The position numbers were made by a program, and so were the translations under genes. 64,000 bases of DNA, taken from NCBI GenBank assembly GCA_017625095.1, contig JAGALQ010000027.1, positions 19,203 to 83,202 of the forward strand, written 5' to 3'. Shown here piece after piece: positions 17,459 to 26,864 of this stretch. The number at the start of each line of letters is the position of its first letter. Position 1 is the first letter of the stretch. Below the pieces are notes generated by a model. It made no database searches, was not told the origin of the DNA, and saw nothing but the letters and a program-made list of their open reading frames with translations. This DNA comes from Clostridia bacterium. Lineage in GTDB: Bacteria; Bacillota; Clostridia; Oscillospirales; Acutalibacteraceae.

Positions 17459-17764
17459 TTATTTTTTGCTGTTGTGATTTCTCAACTTATGTTTTTGTTT
17501 CTTCGCAAACTCACTTGCAGCAGAGCGTCGTTCTTTACTATACGGTTCTGTGAGTCTGAAATAAAATCTTCCTTTCTCAATCTCAAACATCAGTCTTCCG
17601 TCTTCGGAATCGTCAACCAACTTACACAAGTCCGGATGTTTTTCGGAATATGCCGACAGACGATTTTTTAAATCCGTGTTGTAGGTCGACACTATGATAA
17701 TCGGACTTGCTTCATCAAAAAATATCTCGGTTGTCTTTTGAGATTTCTTCAAACCTGTTTTCAA
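17459..17764 (-). CDS. small ICE-associated protein
   Basis: 101 residues from TTG 17764, eight bases downstream of AAAGGAGG. The upstream in-frame ATG at 17791 would overlap the ribosome binding site. The sequence (KKSQKTTEIFFDEASPIIIVSTYNT...HPDLCKL...FRLTEPYSKERRSAASEFAKK) resembles small conserved proteins I associate with Firmicutes conjugative elements next to parA/parB genes. That is recollection, not a search. It has a basic C-terminus and no signal or membrane segment. It supports the view that this stretch is an ICE remnant. Function unknown. Confidence 0.65.
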   Translation of the reverse strand: MKTGLKKSQKTTEIFFDEASPIIIVSTYNTDLKNRLSAYSEKHPDLCKLVDDSEDGRLMFEIEKGRFYFRLTEPYSKERRSAASEFAKKQKHKLRNHNSKK

Positions 17765-17954
17765 AACATAAACCTCCTTTCCAAAAAACATTTTTCAAAA
17801 GGCGGCTTTTTTGAAAGATTTTTCATAACTGAACAACTGTAAAAAGAACGTTTCATCCGACGGAAACTTTTAAACGATGCAGCTATAAATCAAACACTCT
17901 CCAATTTGATTTCTGCATTTTTTACAGTTCTGAAATTAATTTGAGCAAAACAAA

Positions 17955-18032
17955 AAAGCCGTCACACAGACAGCATCAATCGGCGGGAGCATCGCTCTCG
18001 CTTTTACAAATGATGTCTTATGTAACGGCTTT
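17955..18032 (-). ncRNA. structured RNA candidate with terminal T-run
   Basis: On the minus strand AAAGCCGT and ACGGCTTT close a long foldback. Inner pairing is AGACATCA with TGATGCTGTCT, and a small hairpin is GAGC/GCTC. The closing stem is followed by TTTTTTG. No coding frame fits. The 17765-18387 interval otherwise holds only an AACTGTAAAAAG/TTTTTTACAGTT inverted repeat near 17834 and 17922. Confidence 0.4.
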
Positions 18033-18387
18033 GAAATCTTAAAATAATCTCAAAGGCATACTGTTTTCTAATCACGCATCACCGGAAGCATTCGCCACGT
18101 ACAGTATCAACAAAGGTGAGGAGTGCGATAATTTTCTCTTAGCATATCGCCGGCCTTAGGCGGATTCATATCCACAATCAATTACATCGTTATTCAATTG
18201 TCAAAAATAATTTTAACATACTATACCACATGGAACATTTGTTTGTCAATAGACTTTTTAAAAACTTGTATCGCTTGTCAGAAATATTAGTGTGTGCTAA
18301 AATACATCCATACACCAGTGAACATAAAATGTCAGGAATTTTTGTGTCGTCATCTTTATAATGAAATCACACAAAGGGGTGAGCAAT

Positions 18388-19257
18388 TTGGATTGGGTTA
18401 CAGGTATACAGAATGCAATAAATTATGTTGAAGAACGCCTTACCGATGAAATAGACTTTGATTTAATATCAAAAGAAGCGGCTTGTTCGAGCTTTTATTT
18501 CCAAAGGATTTTCAGTATACTATGCGGAATTACTCTTGGTGATTACATAAGAAGCAGACGTCTTACACTTGCCGGTAATGAGCTGTGTGCAACTGATACA
18601 AAAGTAATTGATATAGCATTGAAATACGGTTATGAAAGTCCCGAAAGCTTCACAAGAGCATTTACAAAGTTTCACGGCATAACTCCATCTGAAGCTAAAA
18701 AGGATGGCTCAAAACTCAAATCCTTTTCTCGCCTTTCTGTGAAAATCACATTAATCGGAGGCAATATCATGGACTACAAAATCATTGAAAAAGATGCATT
18801 TGACATTATCGAAAAAGTGGAAACACATACTGTTGATAATTCTGAAAATGCCAAGAGCATTCCTGATTTTTGGACTCGTTCACACAAAGACGGAACAGTA
18901 AAAATGCTGACAGAATTAACAATAGACAGAACTTTTATTTTCGGGGTGTGCTACGGAAATCATTCTGAAGATGCAAAGACATTTGATTATTCAATTGCAG
19001 CTAATTGCGATAGCAACACAGCAATTCCTGAAGGTTTCAGAAAAAACAGTATTCCTGCAAGAACGTGGGCTGTGTTTGAATGTAAGGGTGCTATGCCGAA
19101 TGCAATGCAGGATATGTGGCACAAAATTGTTTCAGAATTCTTCCCGACATCAGGTTATGAGCCTACCTATGAAATGGATATTGAAGCTTATACCGAAGGA
19201 AATATGAGTAGCCCCGAATACCGTAGTGAAATATGGGTGCCGGTTGTAAAGAAATAA
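18388..19257 (+). CDS. AraC-type regulator with GyrI-like effector domain
   Basis: 289 residues from TTG 18388, which follows AAAGGGGTG at good spacing and gives the usual family start (DWVTGIQNAINYVEERL). An ATG at 18361 is in frame but lacks a site. Residues 1-105 hold two AraC helix-turn-helices (ISKEAACSSFYFQRIF, KVIDIALKYGYESPESFTRAF). Residues 130-289 form a GyrI/effector-binding domain of the kind that binds hydrophobic cations or drugs. It is a transcriptional activator of unknown target. It stands alone, ending at a strong terminator, convergent to the kinase-like gene. Confidence 0.9.
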   Translation: MDWVTGIQNAINYVEERLTDEIDFDLISKEAACSSFYFQRIFSILCGITLGDYIRSRRLTLAGNELCATDTKVIDIALKYGYESPESFTRAFTKFHGITPSEAKKDGSKLKSFSRLSVKITLIGGNIMDYKIIEKDAFDIIEKVETHTVDNSENAKSIPDFWTRSHKDGTVKMLTELTIDRTFIFGVCYGNHSEDAKTFDYSIAANCDSNTAIPEGFRKNSIPARTWAVFECKGAMPNAMQDMWHKIVSEFFPTSGYEPTYEMDIEAYTEGNMSSPEYRSEIWVPVVKK

Positions 19258-19275
19258 AAATTATCGCAATGACAA

Positions 19276-19324
19276 AATCCATACAAGTTGATGAAAATCT
19301 TCTTGTATGGATTCGACTTTTTTA
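19276..19324 (+). terminator. terminator of the AraC-GyrI gene
   Basis: AATCCATACAAG pairs with CTTGTATGGATT, followed by CGAC and a run of T. Confidence 0.85.
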
Positions 19325-19366
19325 AATCAACTAATTATAAAGATTTTACTAATAGTCACTCCCGTG

Positions 19367-20278
19367 TTATAAACTCAATCCCATTTCTTTCATTTTCTTT
19401 ATCAATCTTTTTGCACGGAACATCAGATAATCGTGTCCCATTTCACCCAAGAGAATATACCAATTCAGCTCGTTGCACAGAGCATAAAGTTCGACCTTTA
19501 AATCGCAGTATTTTGAGGTTGGATTTCTCTTTTTATACTCATCATAGAGCTTCAGCTTTTCGCCAAAACCGAGTGTCAGGCAGAAGATCTCATATTCGGG
19601 TTCTGCCCACAGCATATCAAACGGGTCAACCGCACCTGCAAGCTCAGATTTCCAAAAATCAATTATCAGATTCGGCATCCAGAAATCACCGTGACAAAGG
19701 CAAGCGGTGTTGTTGGTAACGCTGAATATTTCATCGAAATTCTTGTTGATAAGTTCAACCGCTTCCATAATCTCGGCTTCAATCTCGTTTTTCTCAAATT
19801 TCGCTTTCGTAAAAGCATAAATATCAACAAAATAATCTTTGTAATACTCCGCCCAAGTGTCATAAACGGGATTGTCGTATTTGCCGAACTTGTCGTTATG
19901 CACGCTTTGTGCATTCATAAGAGCATCAATAATGCTGTTTCTGAGCCGTTTCCGTGACGGAACAAATGCAAGATATTTGCTCTTACCGCTCATTCCTTTT
20001 ATGTAATCCATACCGAGATAAACGGTGTCATTTTCACGGTAGATGAAATAGGTTTTCGGAACTTTATATGAAACCTTGGGAGAAAGAAAATCAAGCATAT
20101 CCTTCTCTTTGCAAATTGCATCATAGAATTTGCTCGTTTTAACTGCAATTTCATAAGGCTTGGTTGTGATTTTTACAAGATAAACGCTTCCGCTTGCACC
20201 CTTGCCGACAGCACGGATTTTGTTTACCGTTGTATTCATTTGGTTTTCAACAACCGATTTGATTAAATCTGTATTCAT
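19367..20278 (-). CDS. APH/fructosamine-kinase-like phosphotransferase
   Basis: 303 residues. A protein-kinase-like fold is indicated by GKGASGSVYLVKI (P-loop-like), AVKTSKF (Lys), the catalytic loop CLCHGDFWMPNLII and the metal site AVDPFDMLW. This layout fits the aminoglycoside-phosphotransferase/fructosamine-kinase superfamily. The substrate cannot be told: candidates are a drug, a glycated amine or a small metabolite. It is cotranscribed with the rhomboid gene upstream (13-bp gap). Its placement on a mobile island makes a resistance role possible but unproven. Confidence 0.8.
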   Translation of the reverse strand: MNTDLIKSVVENQMNTTVNKIRAVGKGASGSVYLVKITTKPYEIAVKTSKFYDAICKEKDMLDFLSPKVSYKVPKTYFIYRENDTVYLGMDYIKGMSGKSKYLAFVPSRKRLRNSIIDALMNAQSVHNDKFGKYDNPVYDTWAEYYKDYFVDIYAFTKAKFEKNEIEAEIMEAVELINKNFDEIFSVTNNTACLCHGDFWMPNLIIDFWKSELAGAVDPFDMLWAEPEYEIFCLTLGFGEKLKLYDEYKKRNPTSKYCDLKVELYALCNELNWYILLGEMGHDYLMFRAKRLIKKMKEMGLSL

Positions 20279-20291
20279 AGAAAATATCCTT

Positions 20292-20876
20292 TTATATCAA
20301 AATAAATCCCATCAGCAGACCGCCTGCAAATCCGGAAATATGCTCCCAAGCGGTTGCTTTGCCCATAAACATTCCGCCGACTGTGTAGATAGCTAAAACA
20401 ATCAATGCTATTGTCGGTACGGGAGAAAAGAAAACAGTTCCGTTTTTAACGGCAAGCATAACAAATACTGCAATCAGACCGTAGATACCCGTTGATGCAC
20501 CTTCGCCCTCGTGAAGTTTAAAGACAAAAGCCATATACAAACCTGAAATGAGTGCAGAGCCGATAAAACAGAGTGCGGTTTTAACTGCACCGAGCTGTGA
20601 TTCAACAGCATATCCAACAATGAGTGTTGCGGTTATATTTGAAATGATGTGCCACATTCCTATATGGAGAAGCGATGACGACACCAGTCGCCATACTTGT
20701 CCTCTTTTGATTTTCTTTTCGGACAGATGTAAAGCGTGGTTTATGTAGCCTTTGTTGTGTCCCGACCACAGTTTTTCTTTAAGTGTTACTGTTGCTGTTT
20801 TGGGGATGATAATAAAGTTATCAAGTATGAAGATTATAAAAATCAACGCACAAAAAGTTATTGTAAATATCGGCAT
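20292..20876 (-). CDS. rhomboid-family intramembrane protease
   Basis: 194 residues with about six membrane helices. Catalytic residues are present as GEGASTGIYG (Ser128) and EHISGFAGG (His179), and the loop LLHIGMWHIISN matches the family's conserved HxxxxHxxxN. It lacks extra domains. It cleaves transmembrane substrates inside the membrane; its target is unknown. A promoter (20917-20945) lies just upstream, and the kinase-like gene follows. Confidence 0.85.
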   Translation of the reverse strand: MPIFTITFCALIFIIFILDNFIIIPKTATVTLKEKLWSGHNKGYINHALHLSEKKIKRGQVWRLVSSSLLHIGMWHIISNITATLIVGYAVESQLGAVKTALCFIGSALISGLYMAFVFKLHEGEGASTGIYGLIAVFVMLAVKNGTVFFSPVPTIALIVLAIYTVGGMFMGKATAWEHISGFAGGLLMGFILI

Positions 20877-20916
20877 GGCAATTCTCCTTTTGTATTTTGC
20901 AGCTGATTATAATTTA

Positions 20917-20945
20917 ATTTTATCAACATAACAATAATTTGTCAA
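20917..20945 (-). promoter_or_regulatory. promoter of the rhomboid-kinase pair
   Basis: On the minus strand TTGACA (20945-20940), 17-bp spacer, TAAAAT (20922-20917), about 40 bp before the rhomboid start. Confidence 0.7.
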
Positions 20946-20963
20946 AAGCTTTTTAAGAACCTA

Positions 20964-22259
20964 TCACAGCCTCTTTTCATCCTCTTTACGCTGTTTGTTT
21001 GAGCGGATTGCGTGGGGTATTCCGAAGCCGAGAGAGCCGCCGATGATTGCACCGATGAGCATAAACAGCCACCAGAGAGGATTTTTCTTTTCTTCCTCTT
21101 CTTCGGTATCGGCTATAACAATTTTTTCTTCGATAACTGTTGATACATCAACTGTTTCGGTGTAGATTTCGCCGAAATCATCTTCATAACTTATTGTAAT
21201 TTCACCTTCAACCTTACCGAGAATTTCATTGCTGACACGAAGATTAATGCTTCCCGTTTTGCTTTCGCTCTGAAGAATTTCACCGACAAGAACCGTGCCG
21301 CCGCTGTCAAGACCTTTGACGTCAACATCAATCATTGCATTATGAATTGTGCTTTTGCCTGTGTTCATAAGATTTATACTGACGGTTACGGTTTCGCCCT
21401 GAATTGATTTTGACGGAAGCTTTGCGGAATCATATTTCAACATCACGCTCTGTTTGATATTGACTCTGATGGTATCGCTTGCGGAATAACCCGAATGATT
21501 TGAGTCCTCGTATTCCATTGAAAGAGTCAGCGGATGTTCGCCCGTTTTTGCCGTGTGAACGGCGGTCAGTCCGACAGTCCATACATAAGTGCCGTTTGCT
21601 GAAATACTTTTTACATAAGCGGTACCCATTCCATCCGTTTTGAGTTCACCGCTTTCATCGGCAAGTGAAAGCTTTATGTTGCTTACCGCCTTTGACGGAC
21701 TTGTATTTTTGATTGTGATGCTCACATTTCTGCTTTCGCCGGGAATGATACTATCATTTTCAACGGTATAACCCGTAACCATAAGTCGGGGTTGAGAGGT
21801 ATCTTGCGGTGCGGTAGTTGTTTCAATTTCTTTTTTACCGATTACGTTGAGATTGATTACATCAGATGATGAGCCGCTGCCTGCTTCACTTTCAAATTCA
21901 CACATTATGTTTACAGCGTGATTGCCGTCTGCGGCAGTTTCTGAAATCTTGACATCAAGATCCCACGTTACGGATCTTTTTGCATTAAGTCTGTCAACAT
22001 AACCCGACGCTACACCGACAGGAACAATATCTCCGCTTGAATCGGAGAAGGTCAGCTTCATATTATTTACATAATCGGTTTTGCTTTTATTTGTGAGTGT
22101 GATTGAAATTTTTGCCGTGTTACCTGCTTTGAGTTCACCATCGGTTTTATAATCCGTAACCATAACTTTCGGCTGTGAGGGTAATTCCTCTGCGAAAGCT
22201 GTGGTCAGCGGTACAAAGCAAAACAGCAAACACATAATTAAACTGAATATTTTTTTCAT
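20964..22259 (-). CDS. secreted, membrane-anchored CARDB-like protein
   Basis: 431 residues. Signal peptide 1-24 (IFSLIMCLLFCFVPLTTAFAE). Three consecutive Ig/CARDB-like beta repeats of about 110 residues follow, each beginning with PKVMVTDY- or PRLMVTGY-type motifs and containing G(N/E)xxxxxITLxN. An acidic EEEEE stretch then precedes one C-terminal helix (LWWLFMLIGAIIGGSLGFGIP) with a basic tail. The topology is extracellular domains with a C-terminal anchor. It starts 5 bp after the permease gene, so it is probably an extracellular accessory of that ABC system. Confidence 0.82.
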   Translation of the reverse strand: MKKIFSLIMCLLFCFVPLTTAFAEELPSQPKVMVTDYKTDGELKAGNTAKISITLTNKSKTDYVNNMKLTFSDSSGDIVPVGVASGYVDRLNAKRSVTWDLDVKISETAADGNHAVNIMCEFESEAGSGSSSDVINLNVIGKKEIETTTAPQDTSQPRLMVTGYTVENDSIIPGESRNVSITIKNTSPSKAVSNIKLSLADESGELKTDGMGTAYVKSISANGTYVWTVGLTAVHTAKTGEHPLTLSMEYEDSNHSGYSASDTIRVNIKQSVMLKYDSAKLPSKSIQGETVTVSINLMNTGKSTIHNAMIDVDVKGLDSGGTVLVGEILQSESKTGSINLRVSNEILGKVEGEITISYEDDFGEIYTETVDVSTVIEEKIVIADTEEEEEKKNPLWWLFMLIGAIIGGSLGFGIPHAIRSNKQRKEDEKRL

Positions 22260-22264
22260 AGAAA

Positions 22265-25132
22265 TTATAACTCCCTGATATTCTCAACAATGCTGTTCTT
22301 CATTTCCTTTTTGATTTTTGCGTAAAGGTTTATACTACAAATCAGGAAAAGGACGGCGATAATCAGCATTGCCTGCCACATTTCAAAGGTAAGGCTCTGG
22401 TCTTTGAAATACGCAACAATTGCGATATGACCGATTATATAACCGACGAAGCCTGTCGAGCAGCCCCACACAAACATTGAAAGAAGCTGGCGAATATACG
22501 ATTGCGTAATTTCTTTTGCGGATGCACCGACAGCTCGCAATGTGCCTATTTCACGCTTGCTCTCTCTTATCTTTGCGGTAAGTGAATTATTGACAATGCT
22601 TGCGCAGATTGAGAAGAAGAGAACAACTATTGAAAGCAGACAGATAAACAGCGTCTGTATGCCTTCGCGTGCATCTTGGTTTTGCTCAAATCCCGAATAA
22701 TAGCGGAAATTAGTTCCCGAAACAAGGCTGTTAAGGAAGGCACTTGCAAGCTCATCCGTCTCTTCTGTGACTTCGCTTTTGGAGTCGATCAGCAATTCCT
22801 CATACGGCAGATTTATTCCTGTTATCGCATCCAGACCTTGAGTGGTGGTAACTACGTTGAGTTCATCGTGACAGCTCATATAATCGCCAAAAGAAAATGG
22901 GGAAACAATTGCTCCGATTTTGACTTCTTTTTCATTTATTGTAACATTACCAAACTCTTCTTTGCCCTCTTCGGTATAACTGAAGTTGGTAGCTTCTGAG
23001 CTGAGCATTTTCAGTTTGAGTTTATCTCCCGCCTTGTAATCAAGGGTTGTCAGAGCAAAAATCTCTCTTTTATCTCTGTAAAAGCTATCGGGTAAATTGT
23101 CCACATCATTAATTCCGTACACATATAAAGAGCCGTCTTTATTCAGTATGAAATCAAAACCTATTCTTCTGGGTGCTACAAGAATTATTTCTTCGCCCGA
23201 ATTGAGCTTATCAATATTGATTTTGCCGTCGATTATTTCAAATCGCTTAAGATTTTTATCAAATAATATTTCATCAAAAGCCTTAATCTCAGACCGAAAC
23301 AGCTCTTTTTCTGTTTTGGCGGCAGATTTAAGTGCTGTATACTGTTCGTTTTCGCCTTCAACAAACCAATATTTTTTAAGTGTTTCAACATCCCTTTTCT
23401 CTTCTTCTAACAGCGCCGACAGACCGTTATCGTGATTTATGGTATATCGAATTCCCTGCCAGGAAAGAGAGAGCAACTCCATATAATCGGAATATTCCTC
23501 AGTTTCTATAAATGAGAGGTAGCTTTTACTTCCGTACATTGAACCGAAAAGCGGAAACGAGGCAAGCTCATTAAGTTCAGCAGAAGTAATGCCGCCCGTA
23601 AGATTCGGCATATTCACAAAATTTGACGACATAGGATAACCGCCACGAGTTACTTTATAATCTCCGATGTTATAAACATCCCAACCCGAATTGTTAAGCT
23701 CTGTTTTCAGTATAGAAAAGCCGAAGCAGGTGAGCAGAATCGTGAGTGCAAGAATAATGCTGACACCTATTTGCTTTGCCTTATAGAATTTGATACTGCG
23801 CTTTGCAAGGAGCTTTGGTGCATTGAAAACCTTTTCCTGCTTGATTTTCTTGCGCTTCATTTTGCGGCTTAAATCTATATTTCGTATTGCCTGCATCGGC
23901 GAAACACGTGCAGCAAAATAAAGCGGAATAAGCGCAGAAAGCATAACGCAGGCAACACTTACAATCGTTGTGCCGATAAGAACAAACGGGTCAGGCAGGA
24001 AGATAAAGCTGCCGCCCATTAATTCTGCAAATAGCCAAACAGCGAAATAAGAAATCGCGACGCTTACGGGTGCGCAGATGAGAGTAATAATAAATGCCTC
24101 TCTGCCGAAAATATTTATAATTTGCCGCTTGGTTGTGCCCACGGCACGAAGCAAGCCTATCTGACGGCGGCGTTCCTGAAGGTTGGTTGTAAATGCGTTT
24201 ATGATTCCCATACAAGAGGCTAACAACAGCACAACAGCAAGCACGGCAATAACCGAAACACTGGTGAAAATTGCAAGTGTTGAGCTGTACCACTCAGCAA
24301 CGTGAATCATACTTCTTGAAACAGTTTCTTTCGGGTTGAGTTTTTCGTAAACGTCTGACAAAAAGTATTCGTTTAAGGGTGAAACATCGTAGGTGTTGCC
24401 AAATTCATCAGTCTTTTTTATTGATTCATCTATGGCTTCTTCGGTGGGGTTATAGTACAGTGCTATGTTTTCTTTACCGCCTGCACCAAGTGGCTCTTTT
24501 TCGCTTACAAATGCTGCAGCCATCGGAGCATTTTCGGGTCCCATACCGTTAAAATTTTCAATATGGGCACGCTTGTCTTCGAGAATGCCTACAAGCTTAT
24601 ATGTTTTTTCGTTAGCTTGCGGTAAATATGCTTCACCGTCTGCCGTAAGAACGGAGAGTGTAATCTCATTACCTGCCTTCGGTTCAATTCCGAGCCTTAT
24701 CGCAGCATCAGCTTCAAGGGCGATTTCACCCTCGTTTTCGGGGTATCTGCCTTCAAGTACGGTTACGTAGTAAAGCTGTTTTGCATCTTCATCCAGCCAC
24801 GCAATCGGTGTGCCTTTGTCCTGCTTTTCTTCGTCGGTATAGCCGTAGCCGATAATATGACCGTAGCCGTATTGCTCTATATAACCGTCCTTTTTGCCTT
24901 GCTCAATATCTATATAGTCCTTGGGCTGATAAAAATATCCCCAAAAATTTCCGGATTCACGGCGTGCCTGCTCTTCTCTTGAGCTTTGAAAGCACGATAT
25001 AAAGAACAGTGTTCCGCTTGAAAAAATCATTGCAAGCAGTATGCCGATTATCATTAAGGTGTACTGCTTTTTTCTTGTTTTGAGATTACCTACCGCCAGC
25101 CGGTTGACGGTTAAGGTTTTATGTTTTTTCAT
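22265..25132 (-). CDS. ABC transporter permease, double FtsX/MacB type
   Basis: 955 residues. The first membrane helix (about 24-48) is followed by a large extracellular MacB-like region, then three helices with the FtsX motif (RRRQIGLLRAVGTTKRQIINIF near 330). A second extracellular region of about 350 residues precedes three C-terminal helices with the matching motif KREIGTLRAVGASAKEI. Together these make a full permease as a fused dimer. Such proteins work with a LolD/MacB-type ATPase, here the adjacent upstream gene, in peptide sensing or resistance or in lipoprotein and envelope mechanics. Confidence 0.9.
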   Translation of the reverse strand: MKKHKTLTVNRLAVGNLKTRKKQYTLMIIGILLAMIFSSGTLFFISCFQSSREEQARRESGNFWGYFYQPKDYIDIEQGKKDGYIEQYGYGHIIGYGYTDEEKQDKGTPIAWLDEDAKQLYYVTVLEGRYPENEGEIALEADAAIRLGIEPKAGNEITLSVLTADGEAYLPQANEKTYKLVGILEDKRAHIENFNGMGPENAPMAAAFVSEKEPLGAGGKENIALYYNPTEEAIDESIKKTDEFGNTYDVSPLNEYFLSDVYEKLNPKETVSRSMIHVAEWYSSTLAIFTSVSVIAVLAVVLLLASCMGIINAFTTNLQERRRQIGLLRAVGTTKRQIINIFGREAFIITLICAPVSVAISYFAVWLFAELMGGSFIFLPDPFVLIGTTIVSVACVMLSALIPLYFAARVSPMQAIRNIDLSRKMKRKKIKQEKVFNAPKLLAKRSIKFYKAKQIGVSIILALTILLTCFGFSILKTELNNSGWDVYNIGDYKVTRGGYPMSSNFVNMPNLTGGITSAELNELASFPLFGSMYGSKSYLSFIETEEYSDYMELLSLSWQGIRYTINHDNGLSALLEEEKRDVETLKKYWFVEGENEQYTALKSAAKTEKELFRSEIKAFDEILFDKNLKRFEIIDGKINIDKLNSGEEIILVAPRRIGFDFILNKDGSLYVYGINDVDNLPDSFYRDKREIFALTTLDYKAGDKLKLKMLSSEATNFSYTEEGKEEFGNVTINEKEVKIGAIVSPFSFGDYMSCHDELNVVTTTQGLDAITGINLPYEELLIDSKSEVTEETDELASAFLNSLVSGTNFRYYSGFEQNQDAREGIQTLFICLLSIVVLFFSICASIVNNSLTAKIRESKREIGTLRAVGASAKEITQSYIRQLLSMFVWGCSTGFVGYIIGHIAIVAYFKDQSLTFEMWQAMLIIAVLFLICSINLYAKIKKEMKNSIVENIREL

Positions 25133-25169
25133 TGTTTCTTCCTCACTTTTAAGATTCTCTTTCTGGTAC

Positions 25170-25850
25170 TTACAGATTCTTTGAATCTCTTACAATCCTG
25201 CCGTCTTCAATGGTTATAATTCTTTCCGCCTGTTCGGCAACGTGCAAATCGTGAGTAACAAGAATAAGTGTGATGCCGAATTCCTTGCCGACATATTTGA
25301 GCAGAGAAAGCACTTCTCTGCCGCTTTTGCCGTCGAGGTTACCTGTAGGCTCATCGGCAAAGAGAATGGAGGGTTTGTTTGCGAGTGCACGGGCGATTGC
25401 GATTCGCTGCTGCTGACCGCCTGAAAGTGCAGACGGCAGGTGCTCAAGTCTGTCCTCAATGCCGAGCATATCAATAACACGTTTTATATATTTTTCATCA
25501 ACCTTTTTGCGGTCAAGCATTACGGGCAGAACAATGTTTTCATAACCTGTCAGTTCCTGAACGAGGTTATAAGCCTGAAACACGAAGCCGAAGCGTCTGC
25601 GGCGAAGAACGGAAAGCTGATTATCGTTATAACCCGAAAGCTTTTTGCCGTTATAGATAACATCGCCGCTTGTGGGGTTTTCAAGACTGCTCAGAACATG
25701 AAGAAGTGTTGATTTGCCCGAGCCGCTCGGTCCGGTGATCGCACAGAATTCACCCTGCTCAAAAGCAACAGTTATTCCGTCAACGGCATTAACAATATTT
25801 TCACCGCTTAAATATTCTTTTCTTAAATCTACACATTCGATGATATTCAT
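25170..25850 (-). CDS. ABC transporter ATPase, LolD/MacB type
   Basis: 226 residues from ATG 25850, which follows AAAGGAGC; an upstream ATG at 25868 is less well placed. Walker A is GPSGSGKSTL, the signature LSGGQQQRIAIARAL, Walker B ILFADEPTGNLD and the H-loop LVTHDLHVAEQ. The length is standard for export-type ATPases paired with FtsX permeases. A minus-strand TATAAT box (25887-25882) and a palindrome at 25920-25935 lie upstream, so the transport operon has its own promoter separate from the kinase gene. Confidence 0.95.
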   Translation of the reverse strand: MNIIECVDLRKEYLSGENIVNAVDGITVAFEQGEFCAITGPSGSGKSTLLHVLSSLENPTSGDVIYNGKKLSGYNDNQLSVLRRRRFGFVFQAYNLVQELTGYENIVLPVMLDRKKVDEKYIKRVIDMLGIEDRLEHLPSALSGGQQQRIAIARALANKPSILFADEPTGNLDGKSGREVLSLLKYVGKEFGITLILVTHDLHVAEQAERIITIEDGRIVRDSKNL

Positions 25851-25919
25851 AAAATTGCTCCTTTGCATCTTTGATGACCTTATTATAAGACCTTAATCTT
25901 TCAATTTGGTGACAATAAC

Positions 25920-25935
25920 CTTACAATTTCGTAAG
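25920..25935. promoter_or_regulatory. palindrome, putative response-regulator box before the ABC operon
   Basis: CTTACAATTTCGTAAG. On the minus strand it ends 32 bp upstream of the TATAAT box of the ABC operon. A near-identical box has the same geometry before the regulator gene (27605-27620). Confidence 0.7.
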
Positions 25936-25940
25936 ATAAG

Positions 25941-25965
25941 AAAAAATCCGAAGAAAATCTTCGGA
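25941..25965 (-). terminator. terminator of the two-component operon
   Basis: On the minus strand TCCGAAGA, 3-nt loop, TCTTCGGA, then six T, immediately after the kinase stop. Confidence 0.85.
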
Positions 25966-25967
25966 CT

Positions 25968-26864
25968 TTACATTTTTAAATTTGCATTTATAATCGGAAA
26001 ACACGCTGTAATCTTCAAGCCGTCTTTGCCGTTTTCGGCAGTAACAGTTGCGTGATGCTTTTCAAAAATCGCCTTTGAAATTGCAAGACCTATGCCTGCA
26101 CTTTCGGGGGAAGCATTATCTGCACGGTAAAAACGGTTGAACAAAAGCGGGAGCTGTTCTTTCGGCACTCCGCCGCCGTTATCTTCAATAATGAGCGTGA
26201 CAGAGCCTTCGTTTTGTGAAACGGAAACAGTAATTCTGACATCGGTTATGGTATGTTCACACGCATTTTTTATGATGTTTCCGATTGCTTCAATCATCCA
26301 TTCCTTGTCGCAACGGAAATCAGCTGTGCCGTTGATAATGAATTCTTTTTCAGGGAACAACGGTTTAAAATTGCCGATAATTTCACCAACGATTTCATCA
26401 AGACTTTGCTCAATAAATTTCATTTCATATGCATCGCTTTTAATTTTCTCAAGCCTTAAAAGATTAAAAACAAGGCTTTCCATTTTCGCAATCAGTTGGA
26501 GTTCTTTTTCCGTGTAAGCGGTTGGTGTTGAGCTCTGCTCCATTTCACAGTAAAGGCGAAGTCCTGCAAGCGGAGTTTTAAGTTGATGTGAAATATCCGC
26601 AACAAAATCCGCGTTGCTTTTTGCCTGCGATGCCGAGTTGCTTTTTTCAAGAAGCAACAGATTTTCAAGCTCGGCAACGGCATTCTGAAGCCTTGCAAAA
26701 TTGCTGTCAGCAGTGCTGTATTCAGTCTTTTCTCCGCCCTCAACAAAGCTTTCAATGTTTTCTTTGAGATTATTTATCTGCTTGTTTTTTCTTGCGTTCA
26801 ATACAATTAAAATTATTGTTGCAACAACAAAAACAACAGTTATACAAATTAAGAAAGTAATCAT
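25968..26864 (-). CDS. sensor histidine kinase
   Basis: 298 residues from ATG 26864 (GGGAGG upstream), overlapping the regulator stop as ATGA. One N-terminal membrane helix (2-23), a short linker, the H box FVADISHQLKTPL (His93), the N box IIKNACEH and ATP-lid boxes DNGGGVPKEQL and ESAGIGLAISKAIF. With one helix and almost no extracytoplasmic loop, it cannot sense ligand on its own in the classic way. Intramembrane-type kinases of antimicrobial-peptide modules often take their signal from the partner FtsX permease, which fits this neighbourhood. Confidence 0.93.
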   Translation of the reverse strand: MITFLICITVVFVVATIILIVLNARKNKQINNLKENIESFVEGGEKTEYSTADSNFARLQNAVAELENLLLLEKSNSASQAKSNADFVADISHQLKTPLAGLRLYCEMEQSSTPTAYTEKELQLIAKMESLVFNLLRLEKIKSDAYEMKFIEQSLDEIVGEIIGNFKPLFPEKEFIINGTADFRCDKEWMIEAIGNIIKNACEHTITDVRITVSVSQNEGSVTLIIEDNGGGVPKEQLPLLFNRFYRADNASPESAGIGLAISKAIFEKHHATVTAENGKDGLKITACFPIINANLKM

